Numbered from the stretch's first letter, positions 8,997 through 16,846 are shown. The stretch is 64,000 nucleotides of DNA from Bog-473 sp963809715 (GCA_963809715.1 CAWEKO010000007.1:372001-436000), one strand, 5' to 3'. Notes: generated by a model from the sequence alone, not told the origin. Numbers and translations: made by a program.

Positions 8997-9016
8997 GCGG
9001 ACGGGGACCGGCTGGC

Positions 9017-9814
9017 GTGCGCATCGACATCTTCACCATTTTCCCCGACACCGTCGCGGGGTACTGCGGCACCTCGGTGCTCGGGCGGGCCCAGGACGGC
9101 GGCGCCCTCGAGGTGCGGGTGCACGATCTGCGGGCCGGGGCCGACGATCCCCGCCGGTCGGTCGACGACAGTCCCTTCGGCGGCGGTGCCGGCATGGTCC
9201 TCATGCCCGAGCCGCTCTTTCGCAGCGTCGAGTCCGTGCCCGACCTGCCCCGGCCGCTCTACCTGCTCAGCCCGGGGGGACGCCGCTTCGACCAGTCGCT
9301 GGCGGGCGAGCTGGCCGGACTGGCCCAAGACGGATCGGGCGGGTTCTCACTGCTGTGCGGCCGCTACGAGGGCGTGGACCAGCGGGTGGCTGACCACCTG
9401 GTGGACGGTGAGCTGTCGGTGGGCGACTACGTCCTGGCCGGTGGGGAACTGGCCGCCCTGGTGGTCGTCGAGGCGGTGGCCCGCTTGTTGCCGGGTGTGC
9501 TCGGCAACGAGGACTCGGCCTTCGACGAGAGCTTCTCGGCCGGGCTGCTCGAATACCCCCAGTACACGCGTCCGGCCGAATTCCGGCAGTGGTCGGTGCC
9601 CGAGGTCCTGCGCTCGGGTGACCATGGAGCAGTGGCGGCCTGGCGGCGCACCCAGGCCCTCCTCCGCACGGCCGAGCGCCGGCCCGACCTGCTCGAGCGC
9701 CTGGTCACGGGCGTGGGACTCGGACCCGACGACGTGCGTGCCCTGGTCGAGCACGGCTACGATGTTCCGTCCGGCCCCGGGCAGGGGGAACCCCGCCCGA
9801 CCGAGCCGGAGTGA
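9017..9814 (+). CDS. trmD: tRNA (guanine37-N1)-methyltransferase TrmD
   Basis: 265 aa from GTG 9017, giving the family start RIDIFTIFPD; GTG 8993, overlapping the rimM stop, is an alternative with eight extra residues. A SPOUT-class enzyme that makes m1G37 in tRNAs to prevent frameshifting. Seen: DDSPFGGGAGMVL, LLCGRYEGVDQRV, SVGDYVLAGGELAALV and ARLLPGVLGN, which build the trefoil-knot SAM site. The C-terminal domain contains YPQYTRPAEFR. Lies between rimM and rplS as in most bacteria. Confidence 0.96.
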   Translation: MRIDIFTIFPDTVAGYCGTSVLGRAQDGGALEVRVHDLRAGADDPRRSVDDSPFGGGAGMVLMPEPLFRSVESVPDLPRPLYLLSPGGRRFDQSLAGELAGLAQDGSGGFSLLCGRYEGVDQRVADHLVDGELSVGDYVLAGGELAALVVVEAVARLLPGVLGNEDSAFDESFSAGLLEYPQYTRPAEFRQWSVPEVLRSGDHGAVAAWRRTQALLRTAERRPDLLERLVTGVGLGPDDVRALVEHGYDVPSGPGQGEPRPTEPE

Positions 9815-9830
9815 CCGAAGGACGCCTTTC

Positions 9831-10355
9831 ATGCACCCCACCGAAACGATCGACCGCGACAGCCTGCGCGACGACATCCCCGAGTTCCGCCCTGGCGACA
9901 CCGTCAAGGTGCACGTCCGGGTGGTCGAGGGCAACCGGGAGCGGGTGCAGGTGTTCCAGGGTGCCGTGATGCGGCGCCAGGGCGGCGGGGTCCAAGAGAC
10001 CTTCACCGTGCGCAAGGTCAGCTTCGGCGTGGGTGTCGAGCGCACCTTCCCGGTCCACTCGCCGACCATCGCCAAAATCGAGGTCACCACGCTGGGTGAC
10101 GTGCGGCGGGCCAAGCTCTACTACCTGCGCGAGCGGCACGGGAAGGCGGCGAAGATCAAGGAGCGCCGTGTCCCCCGGGGCAAGGCGGCGTCTGCGGTCG
10201 CGGCGGTCGTCGAAGAGGTCGAAGAAGTCGACGAGATCGACGAGATCGACGAGATCGACGTCGAGGCCGTCGATTCCACCGAGGTCACGGCCGATGCGGC
10301 GGAGGCGACCACCGACGAGACGGAAGACACTGCCGAGGGGGCAGCCGACGAGTAG
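9831..10355 (+). CDS. rplS: 50S ribosomal protein L19 with long acidic C-terminal tail
   Basis: 174 aa; bL19 is normally about 115. Residues 1-118 are typical (EFRPGDTVKVHVRVVEGNRE, RKVSFGVGVERTFPVHSP, RRAKLYYLRERHGKAAKIKE). The last 50-plus residues are an added Glu/Asp/Val/Ile-rich tail including three perfect Asp-Glu-Ile repeats, with almost no basic residues. AAGGA lies about 8 bases before the ATG. The tail is unusual for a ribosomal surface protein and resembles the acidic extension on the KH protein of the same operon. Confidence 0.95.
   Translation: MHPTETIDRDSLRDDIPEFRPGDTVKVHVRVVEGNRERVQVFQGAVMRRQGGGVQETFTVRKVSFGVGVERTFPVHSPTIAKIEVTTLGDVRRAKLYYLRERHGKAAKIKERRVPRGKAASAVAAVVEEVEEVDEIDEIDEIDVEAVDSTEVTADAAEATTDETEDTAEGAADE
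10230..10256 (+). repeat. Three perfect 9-bp tandem repeats (GACGAGATC) in the rplS tail
   Basis: GACGAGATC occurs three times head to tail and encodes Asp-Glu-Ile three times within the acidic tail of L19. In-frame 9-bp units could expand or contract without breaking the gene, so tail length may vary among strains. Confidence 0.9.
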
Positions 10356-10370
10356 TAGCGACGGCGCCGC

Positions 10371-10664
10371 ATGAGCGAGGAAGACCTCGAGCGCTACGAG
10401 TCCGAGATCGAGCTCGGGCTGGTCCAGGAATATCGTGCGGTCCTTCCGGTCTTCACCTACGTGATCGAGACCGAGCGTCGCTTCTACCTGGCCAACGACG
10501 TCTCGTTGAACGTGCGCTCGGACACGACCCCGGCCTGCATCGAGCTCGAGCTGCGCGACGCCTGGGTCTGGGACATGTACCGCCCGGCACGCTTCGTGCC
10601 CGAGGTGCGAGTCGTCACCTTCCGCGACGTCAACATCGAGCGCCTGCCCGAACAGGAACTCTGA
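10371..10664 (+). CDS. DUF2469 protein
   Basis: 97 aa. The start SEEDLERYESEIELGLVQEY and central FTYVIETERRFYLAN match the actinobacterial DUF2469 family, which is usually found between rplS/lepB/rnhB and yraN. Function unknown. Here it follows rplS directly by 15 bp, so the signal peptidase (lepB) and ribonuclease HII (rnhB) genes often found between them are absent from this locus. ATG start. Confidence 0.88.
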   Translation: MSEEDLERYESEIELGLVQEYRAVLPVFTYVIETERRFYLANDVSLNVRSDTTPACIELELRDAWVWDMYRPARFVPEVRVVTFRDVNIERLPEQEL

Positions 10665-10688
10665 GCCCCGAGCCGACCGTTCTCCGGC
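10655..10688 (+). promoter_or_regulatory. Putative ECF-type promoter before yraN
   Basis: GGAAC (10655-10659), 18 bases, then CGTT (10678-10681), which fits the general -35/-10 pattern of ECF sigma factors. The CGTT lies in a 15-base string CGACCGTTCTCCGGC (10674-10688) that abuts the start codon and recurs exactly before comM (18029-18043). The -35 part is not shared by comM. Confidence 0.35.
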
Positions 10689-11048
10689 GTGAGTACACGT
10701 CGGATGGTTCTCGGTCACATGGCAGAAGACGCCGCCGCCTCCTGGTACGCCGAGCACGGGTACTCCGTCCTGGCCCGGAATTGGCGCTGCGCCCAGGGAG
10801 AGATCGACATCCTCTGCGCGCGTCGGAACCCGACCGGCTGCGTCACGCTCGTCGTCTGTGAGGTCAAGGCGCGCTCGTCGAACTCGCACGGTCATCCGCT
10901 CGAGGCGGTCACCCCGGCGAAGCAGCGGCGTTTGCGCCGGCTGGCTGCCATCTATCTGGAGGGCCAGAACGTGTATTACGACCACGTGCGCTTCGATGTG
11001 GCCGCGGCGGACCGGCATGCCCTGCACATTTTCGAAAGTGCGTTCTGA
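10689..11048 (+). CDS. yraN: YraN/UPF0102 family endonuclease-like protein
   Basis: 119 aa from GTG; ATG at 10704 is a possible internal start. Small restriction-endonuclease-fold protein of the UPF0102 family: HMAEDAAASWYAEHGYSVLARNWR, then GEIDILCARR and VVCEVKARSS, supplying the E-x-D...E-x-K nuclease-like residues. The family is often encoded beside comM and dprA; here those lie 7 kb away. A role in DNA processing is inferred from fold and neighbourhood in other genomes. Confidence 0.88.
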   Translation: MSTRRMVLGHMAEDAAASWYAEHGYSVLARNWRCAQGEIDILCARRNPTGCVTLVVCEVKARSSNSHGHPLEAVTPAKQRRLRRLAAIYLEGQNVYYDHVRFDVAAADRHALHIFESAF

Positions 11049-11058
11049 AGGCGGTCGG

Positions 11059-11070
11059 CCTATCGTCGTC
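11059..11070 (-). other. No feature on this strand (upstream base run of the 11075 gene)
   Basis: Short stretch between yraN and the enoyl-CoA hydratase gene. On the plus strand it contains the TATCGT hexamer used by that gene; nothing is seen on the minus strand. Confidence 0.2.
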
Positions 11071-11074
11071 GGGC

Positions 11075-11857
11075 ATGGAAACCCTCATTGTCGAGCGCAA
11101 GGACGGTGTCGTCACCGTCACCATGAACCGTCCCGAGCGGAAGAACGCGGCCAGCGGGAAGATGCTGAGCGAGCTCGAGCAGATCTTCGTGGAGATCGAG
11201 GCGGAACCCGACGACCGCGCCATGGTCCTGACGGGGGCGGGCGGTGCCTTCTGCTCCGGTGCCGACCTGTCCGACCCCGAGGGGCCGGCCACAGACCCGA
11301 AGCGTTCGGGGCTGGCCCGCATGCGCCGCCTGGGTGACGTGGCCCTGGCCTTGCACCGGATCACCAAGCCGACGATCGCCAAGGTCGACGGGGTGGCGGT
11401 CGGGGCCGGTCTGTCGCTCGCCCTCGGCTGTGACCTCTGCGTCTGCAGCGAGACGGCGCGGCTGTCGATGATCTTTGCCAAACGCGGGCTGTCCCTCGAC
11501 AACGGAGCTTCCTGGCTCCTGCCCCGTCTGGTCGGCCTGGCCCGTGCCAAGGAGATCGCACTGTTCGGCGGGATGTGGAGCGGCACGGAGGCCGCCGAGA
11601 TCGGCCTCGTGAATCGCGCCTTGCCTGTCGAGGAACTCGACCTTTTCGTGGACGGTTGGGCGGGCGCCCTCGCCGGCGGCCCACCCCTCGCCCTGTCCAT
11701 GAGCAAGACGTTGTTGCACGCCTCGTCCATGAGCTCCATGGAGCAGGCCGTGGAGAACGAGGCCCGCTGCCAGGCGCTCAACTTCTCGACGCAGGACACC
11801 AACGAGGCCCTGGCTGCCTTTACGCAGAAGCGAGACCCCATTTTCATTGGCCGCTGA
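11075..11857 (+). CDS. Enoyl-CoA hydratase/isomerase family protein
   Basis: 260 aa crotonase-fold protein. Seen: MNRPERKNAASGKM, the oxyanion-hole segments GAGGAFCSGADLSD and VDGVAVGAGLSLALGCDL, and the late FTQKRDPIF. Likely acts on fatty or branched acyl-CoAs; the substrate is not predictable. TATCGT (11061-11066) lies 8 bases before the ATG with no Shine-Dalgarno, so the message is probably leaderless. It stands apart from the beta-oxidation cluster at 38-45 kb. Confidence 0.9.
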   Translation: METLIVERKDGVVTVTMNRPERKNAASGKMLSELEQIFVEIEAEPDDRAMVLTGAGGAFCSGADLSDPEGPATDPKRSGLARMRRLGDVALALHRITKPTIAKVDGVAVGAGLSLALGCDLCVCSETARLSMIFAKRGLSLDNGASWLLPRLVGLARAKEIALFGGMWSGTEAAEIGLVNRALPVEELDLFVDGWAGALAGGPPLALSMSKTLLHASSMSSMEQAVENEARCQALNFSTQDTNEALAAFTQKRDPIFIGR

Positions 11858-11858
11858 A

Positions 11859-11864
11859 TAGAGT
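11859..11864 (+). promoter_or_regulatory. Leaderless -10 hexamer TAGAGT for the NfeD-like gene
   Basis: TAGAGT is followed by six bases and then the GTG at 11871, and no Shine-Dalgarno is present. It overlaps the stop region of the preceding hydratase gene, so the NfeD/stomatin pair can be transcribed separately. Confidence 0.5.
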
Positions 11865-11870
11865 GGACAT

Positions 11871-12080
11871 GTGCTGAACGGCGTACAGGGGATGGTCGGT
11901 GAGACGGCCTTGGTGACCCGGGAGATCGACGGAGCCCACAAACCTGGCCGCATCCGTGCTCGCGGTGAGGAGTGGCAGGCCATCTCCCTCGACCCCGATG
12001 CGACCGTCCCGGTGGGGACAGACGTCGTCGTGGCCGGGATCGAGCGCGGGCTGCTCGTCGTGTTTCCGACGGAGGTCTGA
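11871..12080 (+). CDS. Stand-alone NfeD C-terminal (OB-fold) domain protein
   Basis: 69 aa from GTG. Corresponds to just the soluble OB-fold domain at the C-terminus of NfeD: GMVGETALVTREID, PGRIRARGEEWQAIS, then IERGLLVVFPTEV. Full NfeD proteins carry membrane helices or a ClpP-like protease in front; none are present here. It is followed 23 bp later by a stomatin-like gene, the standard NfeD partner, so the two probably form a membrane-microdomain pair. Confidence 0.8.
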   Translation: MLNGVQGMVGETALVTREIDGAHKPGRIRARGEEWQAISLDPDATVPVGTDVVVAGIERGLLVVFPTEV

Positions 12081-12103
12081 CAAACATAGAAAGGGGGCTC
12101 ACC

Positions 12104-13129
12104 ATGATCATTGGTGGAGTCTTCGAAATAGCCCTGATCACGTTCCTGGCCGTGGTGGTCGGTGGCGGGTTGGCCCTGTGGCTGCTCTCCGGCTGCCTCA
12201 AGATCGTGCAGCAGGGGAGCGTCGGCGTGATCAAGCGGCTCGGCGAGTTCAAGTCGGTGCAGCAGCCGGGCCTGCACATCCTGACCCCCTTCGTCGACAA
12301 GATGGAGAAGATCGACGTCCGCGAGTTCCCCATGACGGGCGACCAGCAGGCGGTGATCACGAAGGACAACGTCTCGCTCCAGGTGAGCGCGACCATCTTC
12401 TGTCAGGTGATCGACGTCAAGTCGGCGCTGTACGAGATCAACGACTTCCAGTTGGCCGTGGATCAGCTCTCGCGCACGGCGCTGCGAGCCGTCTTCGGCG
12501 AGCTGTCCCTCGACCAGGCGCTGTCCGAGCGCGAAATGATCAACAGCCGGATGCAGGATCACATGGCCGACGCCACGGCCAAGTGGGGGGTGCGTCTCAA
12601 CCGGATCGAGATCCTGGACATCACACCGCCGTCGAACGTGGTCCAGGCGATGTCGGAGCAGAAGGAGGCCGAGCAGCACAAGCGGGCGCTCATTCTCAAG
12701 TCCGAAGGTGAGCAGACGGCTGCCGTCAACCAGGCCGGCGGACGCAAGCAGGCCGCTGTCCTCGAGGCCGAGGGGGCCAAGTCGTCCGCCATCCTGCGGG
12801 CCGAGGCCGAGATGAAGGTCCTGGAGCTGCAGGCCGAGGGTGAGAAGAAGGCGCTCGAGTTGCGCGGTATGGGTGAGGCAGCCCGCCTGAATTCCATCGA
12901 CACGGCGACCATCAACCCGCACACGCTGGCCGTGCTGCAGCTGAAGGCCCTCCAGGACATCGCGGCGTCCAACAACGCCAAGGTGGTCGTGCCTTACGAG
13001 GCGACCAGCCTGATGGGTGCCGCGGAGGTCCTGCTCACCACCCTCCGCAACGAGGACCTGAGTAAGCCGGAAGCGAACGGCGCCGCCCCGCCGGCGCAGC
13101 AGTTGCCGCCGCCGCCGCCAAAGCGGTAG
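12104..13129 (+). CDS. SPFH/band-7 (stomatin-like) membrane protein
   Basis: 341 aa. N-terminal membrane anchor (residues 6-28). SPFH domain: GVIKRLGEFKSVQQPGLHIL, KIDVREFPMTG, QAVITKDNVSLQV and WGVRLNRIEILDI. A long Ala/Glu/Lys coiled-coil follows, with repeated EAEG/KSEGE units, and the tail is Pro-rich. Such proteins oligomerise on membranes and scaffold or protect protein complexes. AAGGGGG 7-13 bases before the ATG is a good Shine-Dalgarno. Pairs with the NfeD-domain gene immediately upstream. Confidence 0.92.
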   Translation: MIIGGVFEIALITFLAVVVGGGLALWLLSGCLKIVQQGSVGVIKRLGEFKSVQQPGLHILTPFVDKMEKIDVREFPMTGDQQAVITKDNVSLQVSATIFCQVIDVKSALYEINDFQLAVDQLSRTALRAVFGELSLDQALSEREMINSRMQDHMADATAKWGVRLNRIEILDITPPSNVVQAMSEQKEAEQHKRALILKSEGEQTAAVNQAGGRKQAAVLEAEGAKSSAILRAEAEMKVLELQAEGEKKALELRGMGEAARLNSIDTATINPHTLAVLQLKALQDIAASNNAKVVVPYEATSLMGAAEVLLTTLRNEDLSKPEANGAAPPAQQLPPPPPKR

Positions 13130-13190
13130 GCCGTCCTGCGGGTGGTCCTGGACGCTGCCCCAGGGCCCGGATCGAAGAAGCGGGATCTCC

Positions 13191-13811
13191 TCAGACGCCG
13201 AGCGACGCGCTGCGTAGTTGGGCGGCGAGTGCCGCGTCGCCGCTGATCTCGACTCGCGCCGCCCCCTGGCGTCCGGCGCCGAACATGGTGAGCTCGCCCG
13301 GGTCGCCCGTCAGAGTCAGGCGAGGCCCGGTACCACGCTCTTTGTCTTCTCGTCCGGTCGAGGAGATAACGATCGTGGCCGGAACCTTCTTCGCCATGCC
13401 CCCGGGTCCGACGCGGGCCCAGAGGGCGTCCGCCAACGCCGGGTCGAGCGGGCGCGGCACCCAGCCGTCCTCTGCCCGACGCACGTCCTCCACATGGATG
13501 AAGTACTCGATCGTGTTCATTGCCCCATCGAACGGGCGGAGCAGCGTCGGCGGTCCACGCCGAACAGTCTCGACGAGCTCCTCCCAGGACTTCCGATCGC
13601 GCACGGTGGTTCGCACCTTTTCGGTGTAGTCGGCGAGTCGCGGCCAGACGAGTCCGGGCCCGCTATCGGGTCGACGTTCGCGGACGACGAGATGGGCAGC
13701 TAAATCTCTGGTGGTCCAGCCTTCGCACAACGTGGGCGCATCCGGACCAAGCTCGACAAAGATGTCGCAGAGGTTCTTGCGTTCTTGTTGTGCCAGGCTC
13801 TCTTGGGGCAT
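13191..13811 (-). CDS. TIGR03085-type actinobacterial metal-binding protein (MDMPI/DinB fold)
   Basis: 206 aa. The N-terminal LGPDAPTLCEGWTTRDLAAHLVVRE and EYFIHVEDVRRA match the TIGR03085 relatives of mycothiol-dependent maleylpyruvate isomerase; conserved His residues suggest a metal site. I prefer ATG 13811 over 13820 because TAGAAT (minus strand, 13819-13824) ends 7 bases before 13811, and the 13820 ATG overlaps that hexamer. Function unknown. Confidence 0.8.
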   Translation of the reverse strand: MPQESLAQQERKNLCDIFVELGPDAPTLCEGWTTRDLAAHLVVRERRPDSGPGLVWPRLADYTEKVRTTVRDRKSWEELVETVRRGPPTLLRPFDGAMNTIEYFIHVEDVRRAEDGWVPRPLDPALADALWARVGPGGMAKKVPATIVISSTGREDKERGTGPRLTLTGDPGELTMFGAGRQGAARVEISGDAALAAQLRSASLGV

Positions 13812-13818
13812 GGGGCGC

Positions 13819-13824
13819 ATTCTA
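13819..13824 (-). promoter_or_regulatory. Leaderless -10 hexamer TAGAAT for the TIGR03085 gene
   Basis: TAGAAT on the minus strand is followed by 7 bases and ATG 13811. The placement decides the start: the upstream in-frame ATG at 13820 would lie inside the hexamer. Confidence 0.5.
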
Positions 13825-13871
13825 AGGAAAGCCGCGGAATTCCGACAGGAGAACGAACCCGCTGCTGGTCC

Positions 13872-14384
13872 TCAATCGCCGGCCGGAGCCACCCGCTGGT
13901 CGATTCTGATCTGGAGCAGGACGAGGTCGAGCCACCGACCGAACTTGGTCCCGACCTCGGGCATGCGGGCCACCTCGGTAAATCCGAGTCGTTGGTGAAA
14001 GCGGATCGAGACCTCGTTCGCGCTGTCGATGGCGGCAATCATCGTGTGTATTTCGGCGTCCCGTGCCTTTTCGATGAGCGCATGCATGAGGACTTCGCCA
14101 ACGCCAGAGCCCCATCGGTCCTGGCGCACGTGGATGGTGTTCTCGACGGTGAAGCGATAGCCCGGCCACTTGACGACGTCTCGGAACCACCCGAAAGCCG
14201 CGACGGCCACGACCTCATCTTGATCCTCGGCCACGAGAACCACCTCGTGGGCACGAAGCCAGTCCTGCACGTCGTCCTCAGTCCGCGGCGTGAGGGTCCA
14301 TTCGATCGTCGTGGTGGCGAGGAGCGCGTTGAGGAGCGAAGTGATTTCAGCTCCATCTGCGGCGCGGGCCGCCCTGATCAACAC
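13872..14384 (-). CDS. GNAT-family N-acetyltransferase
   Basis: 170 aa from GTG. GNAT fold: the ENTIHVRQDRWGSGVGEVLMHALIE region carries the acetyl-CoA loop pattern R-x-x-G-x-G, and SIRFHQRLGFTEVARMPEVG is motif B. It is similar in layout to phosphinothricin/methionine-sulfoximine-type acetyltransferases (W-T-L-TPRT early segment, then GTKFGRWLDLVLLQ). The natural substrate is uncertain. Monocistronic or co-directional with the genes on either side. Confidence 0.85.
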   Translation of the reverse strand: MLIRAARAADGAEITSLLNALLATTTIEWTLTPRTEDDVQDWLRAHEVVLVAEDQDEVVAVAAFGWFRDVVKWPGYRFTVENTIHVRQDRWGSGVGEVLMHALIEKARDAEIHTMIAAIDSANEVSIRFHQRLGFTEVARMPEVGTKFGRWLDLVLLQIRIDQRVAPAGD

Positions 14385-14417
14385 TTCCCTATCCCCGCGG
14401 TGAGGAGGCGAGGCTAG

Positions 14418-14891
14418 TCAGCCGATTTTGAGAACCTCTTGCAGGAGGCCCTCCCATGGGACATTTTCCCAGCCAGCCTTTTCGGCGGCGCTCTTCGCGA
14501 CATCTGTCGCTTCCTCGACCCAGAGCAGTTCGATGTCTTCACCTGGTCCGATCTTTTGATCGCCCTTGACCTCGTGCGAGGCCTGTCCGACACCGGTCTC
14601 GACTTGAGAGCCGAATTCCGTGCCCAGCCAAATGTCTTGCCAGGCCTTGTGCGTTTCCTTGAGGCGGATCGCCACACCTGAAAGATGCGAGTGTTTCGGG
14701 CTCTCAGCCGTCTTGACCGCCCAATGCAGGCAATACCTGGCTCTCTTGAAGTCCCCCTTCGGGGTCGAGGCTTCTGCCTGCTGGGTGTAGTGCTCGAGCG
14801 TCTGTTGCTGATCCTCGGGGAGCACCTCCCGGAGGTTGTTGATGAGGCCCCTCACGATGGGGGACGAGCCCGTACTGGTTTCATGCGCCAT
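14418..14891 (-). CDS. Hypothetical protein
   Basis: 157 aa, not recognised. Soluble and charged, with a predicted helical N-terminal half (REVLPEDQQQTLEHYTQQAE, then RARYCLHWAVKTAE). The C-terminal half contains DIELLWVEEATDVAKSAAEK and ends LLQEVLKIG. No signal peptide. TAAGGT on the minus strand (14900-14905) lies 8 bases before the ATG, consistent with a leaderless gene. The open frame runs further upstream but without protein-like sequence. Confidence 0.6.
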   Translation of the reverse strand: MAHETSTGSSPIVRGLINNLREVLPEDQQQTLEHYTQQAEASTPKGDFKRARYCLHWAVKTAESPKHSHLSGVAIRLKETHKAWQDIWLGTEFGSQVETGVGQASHEVKGDQKIGPGEDIELLWVEEATDVAKSAAEKAGWENVPWEGLLQEVLKIG

Positions 14892-15126
14892 GAGCGAGAA
14901 CCTTACAAGGCCCCCTTCAAGGCTCCGGGGAGATGCGCTGGTTCGGCGCCGCCAGTAACTGGTACGGCTCGGCGAGCGGCGCACCGCTGCGGGAACATCC
15001 AATGCTGCAGTTTCGATCCACTGCGGCATCCATCGCTGCACATCCGGTTCGTCAAGGCGCTCCTCGGGCGCGATGGACATCCAGTGTCATTGTCACGCTG
15101 AAGAACGCCTTCCCGGCCATCAGTCC

Positions 15127-15627
15127 TCAATTTCCTCCCCGAACGATCTCGGTGACGTAGGCAGCCAGGTTGCTCAGGGTCTGCTGGGCGCCCTCGATCG
15201 CGTGGTACTTCTCGACCGCCCCGTCGCGCAGCTCCTTGGTGGGGAACACGGCGCGCATCTCGATCCGGGTCGCCGCGCCGTCGGGCGCGAATGTCAAGAC
15301 CGACTCGAAGGCGTTCGGGTCGTCGCGGGACTCACCGTGCAACAGCGCGATCCGCTCGGGCGGGGCGATCTCGGTCCAGGAGATCCACTCCTGGTAGTCG
15401 GTCCCGTCCGGTCCGTGCATCACGAAGTCCCACTCCCCGCCGACGCGGAACTCGAACGCCCGCGTCGTGGTGGTGAACCCCTCGGGTCCCCACCATCGCG
15501 AAAGGTGACGCACCTCGGTGAACGCCTCGAACACCCGCTCCCTCGGGGCACTGATGAGCCGGGAGACAACGATCTCACGGTCGGCCGTCGCGGACTGCGC
15601 CGGCGCTCCTCGTCCCGTCGCGCTCAT
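15127..15627 (-). CDS. SRPBCC/AHSA1-domain protein
   Basis: 166 aa. START/Bet v1-like fold of the AHA1 type: SRLISAPRERVFEAFTEVRHLSRWWGPEGF, then RVGGEWDFVMHGPDGTDY and a C-terminal helix GAQQTLSNLAAYVTEI. The ATG overlaps the stop of the ArsR gene (TGATG). ArsR plus AHSA1 is a common pair in actinobacteria; the pocket probably binds a small hydrophobic ligand, though none is known. Regulated by its ArsR partner by inference. Confidence 0.9.
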   Translation of the reverse strand: MSATGRGAPAQSATADREIVVSRLISAPRERVFEAFTEVRHLSRWWGPEGFTTTTRAFEFRVGGEWDFVMHGPDGTDYQEWISWTEIAPPERIALLHGESRDDPNAFESVLTFAPDGAATRIEMRAVFPTKELRDGAVEKYHAIEGAQQTLSNLAAYVTEIVRGGN

Positions 15628-15971
15628 CAGCTCTCCTCCCGCCTTGCCTGCTTGAGGTCCTGCACGTACACGTCCAGCCGGTCGAAGCTCTCGTTCCAGA
15701 ACCGCTCGAACCCGCCGGTCCACTCGTGAACCGGTCGCAGCCCGCGGGCGTCGAGGCCGTACAGGCGTTGCTTGCCTGCCTTGCGGTCCCGCACCAATCC
15801 GACCTCCCGGAGCACCCGCAGGTGTTTGGACGCCCCCGGCTGGGTCATCCCCAGCTCCTGGGCCAGCTCGGTCACCGGCCCCTCACCCGCCCGCAGCAAC
15901 ACCAGAATCTCCCGGCGCTGCTGCTCGGCGATCGCATTGAAGACGTCCGACGTCGTCGCTGCTCGTGCCAT
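15627..15971 (-). CDS. ArsR-family transcriptional regulator
   Basis: 114 aa winged helix-turn-helix. Seen: VFNAIAEQQRREILVLLRAG, the recognition region MTQPGASKHLRVLREVGLVRDRK and the wing KQRLYGLDARGLRPVHEW. The metal-binding Cys pairs of arsenic sensors are absent, so it belongs to the ligand-free or SRPBCC-paired subgroup. A TATGAT hexamer (15978-15983) 6 bases before the ATG implies a leaderless message. Confidence 0.92.
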   Translation of the reverse strand: MARAATTSDVFNAIAEQQRREILVLLRAGEGPVTELAQELGMTQPGASKHLRVLREVGLVRDRKAGKQRLYGLDARGLRPVHEWTGGFERFWNESFDRLDVYVQDLKQARREES

Positions 15972-15977
15972 GGCACA

Positions 15978-15983
15978 ATCATA
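15978..15983 (-). promoter_or_regulatory. Leaderless -10 hexamer TATGAT for the ArsR/SRPBCC pair
   Basis: TATGAT on the minus strand is followed by six bases and the ATG at 15971. The adjoining bases are AT-rich (GATATCGGCATATGAT), unlike the surroundings, and could also hold the ArsR operator. Confidence 0.55.
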
Positions 15984-16048
15984 TGCCGATATCGGTACAC
16001 ATCAAGCCGGGAGGAATCAGCGACCCACCCAGCGGTCTGGCTTCGTGG

Positions 16049-16537
16049 TCAGAACTCGTAGTCGATGAAGTACATACCTGTTGGTTCCAGCCACCAAAGG
16101 GCGCCCGTTGGCATGAAGCCCTCGAATTTCTCCGCACACGCCTCGAGTGCCCCGCTGGCCTGCGGCTCGTCCGCCACGCCGCAATGGCCGCCTCCATGCA
16201 GCTCTCTCCGCTTCCGCCATGGTGGCGCGTATTCATCGATGGTGAAGGCTGCGTGATGGCTCGCGAGGAGGTTGCTCAACAGGATCGACTCGGCGCGCAC
16301 GAAGAAGAAAAGACGGTGGTCATAACTGAAGTACGGCGCTGTGTTGGCATGAGGGAGTCCGGTGACCGAAGACGTCGAGAGGGTTACCGCGTGATTGTTG
16401 CGTAGATACCAATCCACCTCGCCGTTGAACTCTGTGTTGGTGCGTGTCTGCATGCGGACTTTGGAACCTAACTCGTACGTTTCCTTCGATTCATCGTAAT
16501 CCGATCCGAGAGGCTGGAGCTCGGAATGGAACGTCAT
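16049..16537 (-). CDS. Pyridoxamine 5'-phosphate oxidase-like flavoprotein
   Basis: 162 aa from ATG 16537; ATG 16453 (MQTRTNTEF) is an equally possible start. Split-barrel FMN-binding fold: WYLRNNHAVTLSTSSVTGLPHAN, then YFSYDHRLFFFVRAESILLSNL and a C-terminal GALWWLEPTGMYFIDYEF. Members bind FMN, F420 or haem, and the activity cannot be assigned. Codon use in this stretch (16-17.5 kb) looks less GC-biased than in the flanks, hinting at more recent acquisition. Confidence 0.75.
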   Translation of the reverse strand: MTFHSELQPLGSDYDESKETYELGSKVRMQTRTNTEFNGEVDWYLRNNHAVTLSTSSVTGLPHANTAPYFSYDHRLFFFVRAESILLSNLLASHHAAFTIDEYAPPWRKRRELHGGGHCGVADEPQASGALEACAEKFEGFMPTGALWWLEPTGMYFIDYEF

Positions 16538-16846
16538 TCGGAAGACCCATATGGTGCTCTTCGAGAGCGGCGTGCAACCAGCCTCACCACCATGACGCTT
16601 GCCCAAACGTCCTTCACTTGGTATTGAGGACGGGTCGCTCAGTTCCGTATCCCATGGCCATGCCCATGCTCTACGAGTTGGCTCTCGAGCGGAACATCGA
16701 CCCAATTGTGCGAGAGACCTCTTCGTTGGACCGGTTCAACCTTGATTCGGTGGCGTCCCGGCTCGACCGAGGCTTGGAGAGAGTGTCTGTGATGGAGCTT
16801 CCCAATCCGGTTCCCTTTCCACATCGATGGGGGCTGGCATTGCCGA
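16538..16846. other. Gap with no supported gene
   Basis: About 310 bases between two leftward genes. A plus-strand frame from about 16654 reads somewhat protein-like (YELALERNIDPIVRETSSLD) but has no Shine-Dalgarno, no recognisable family, and runs antisense into the NTF2-like gene. I do not call it. Confidence 0.4.

Noticed and set aside
10216..10300. Possible CRISPR-like or minisatellite array in rplS
   Set aside because: Only three 9-bp units, in frame within a coding tail; no spacers.
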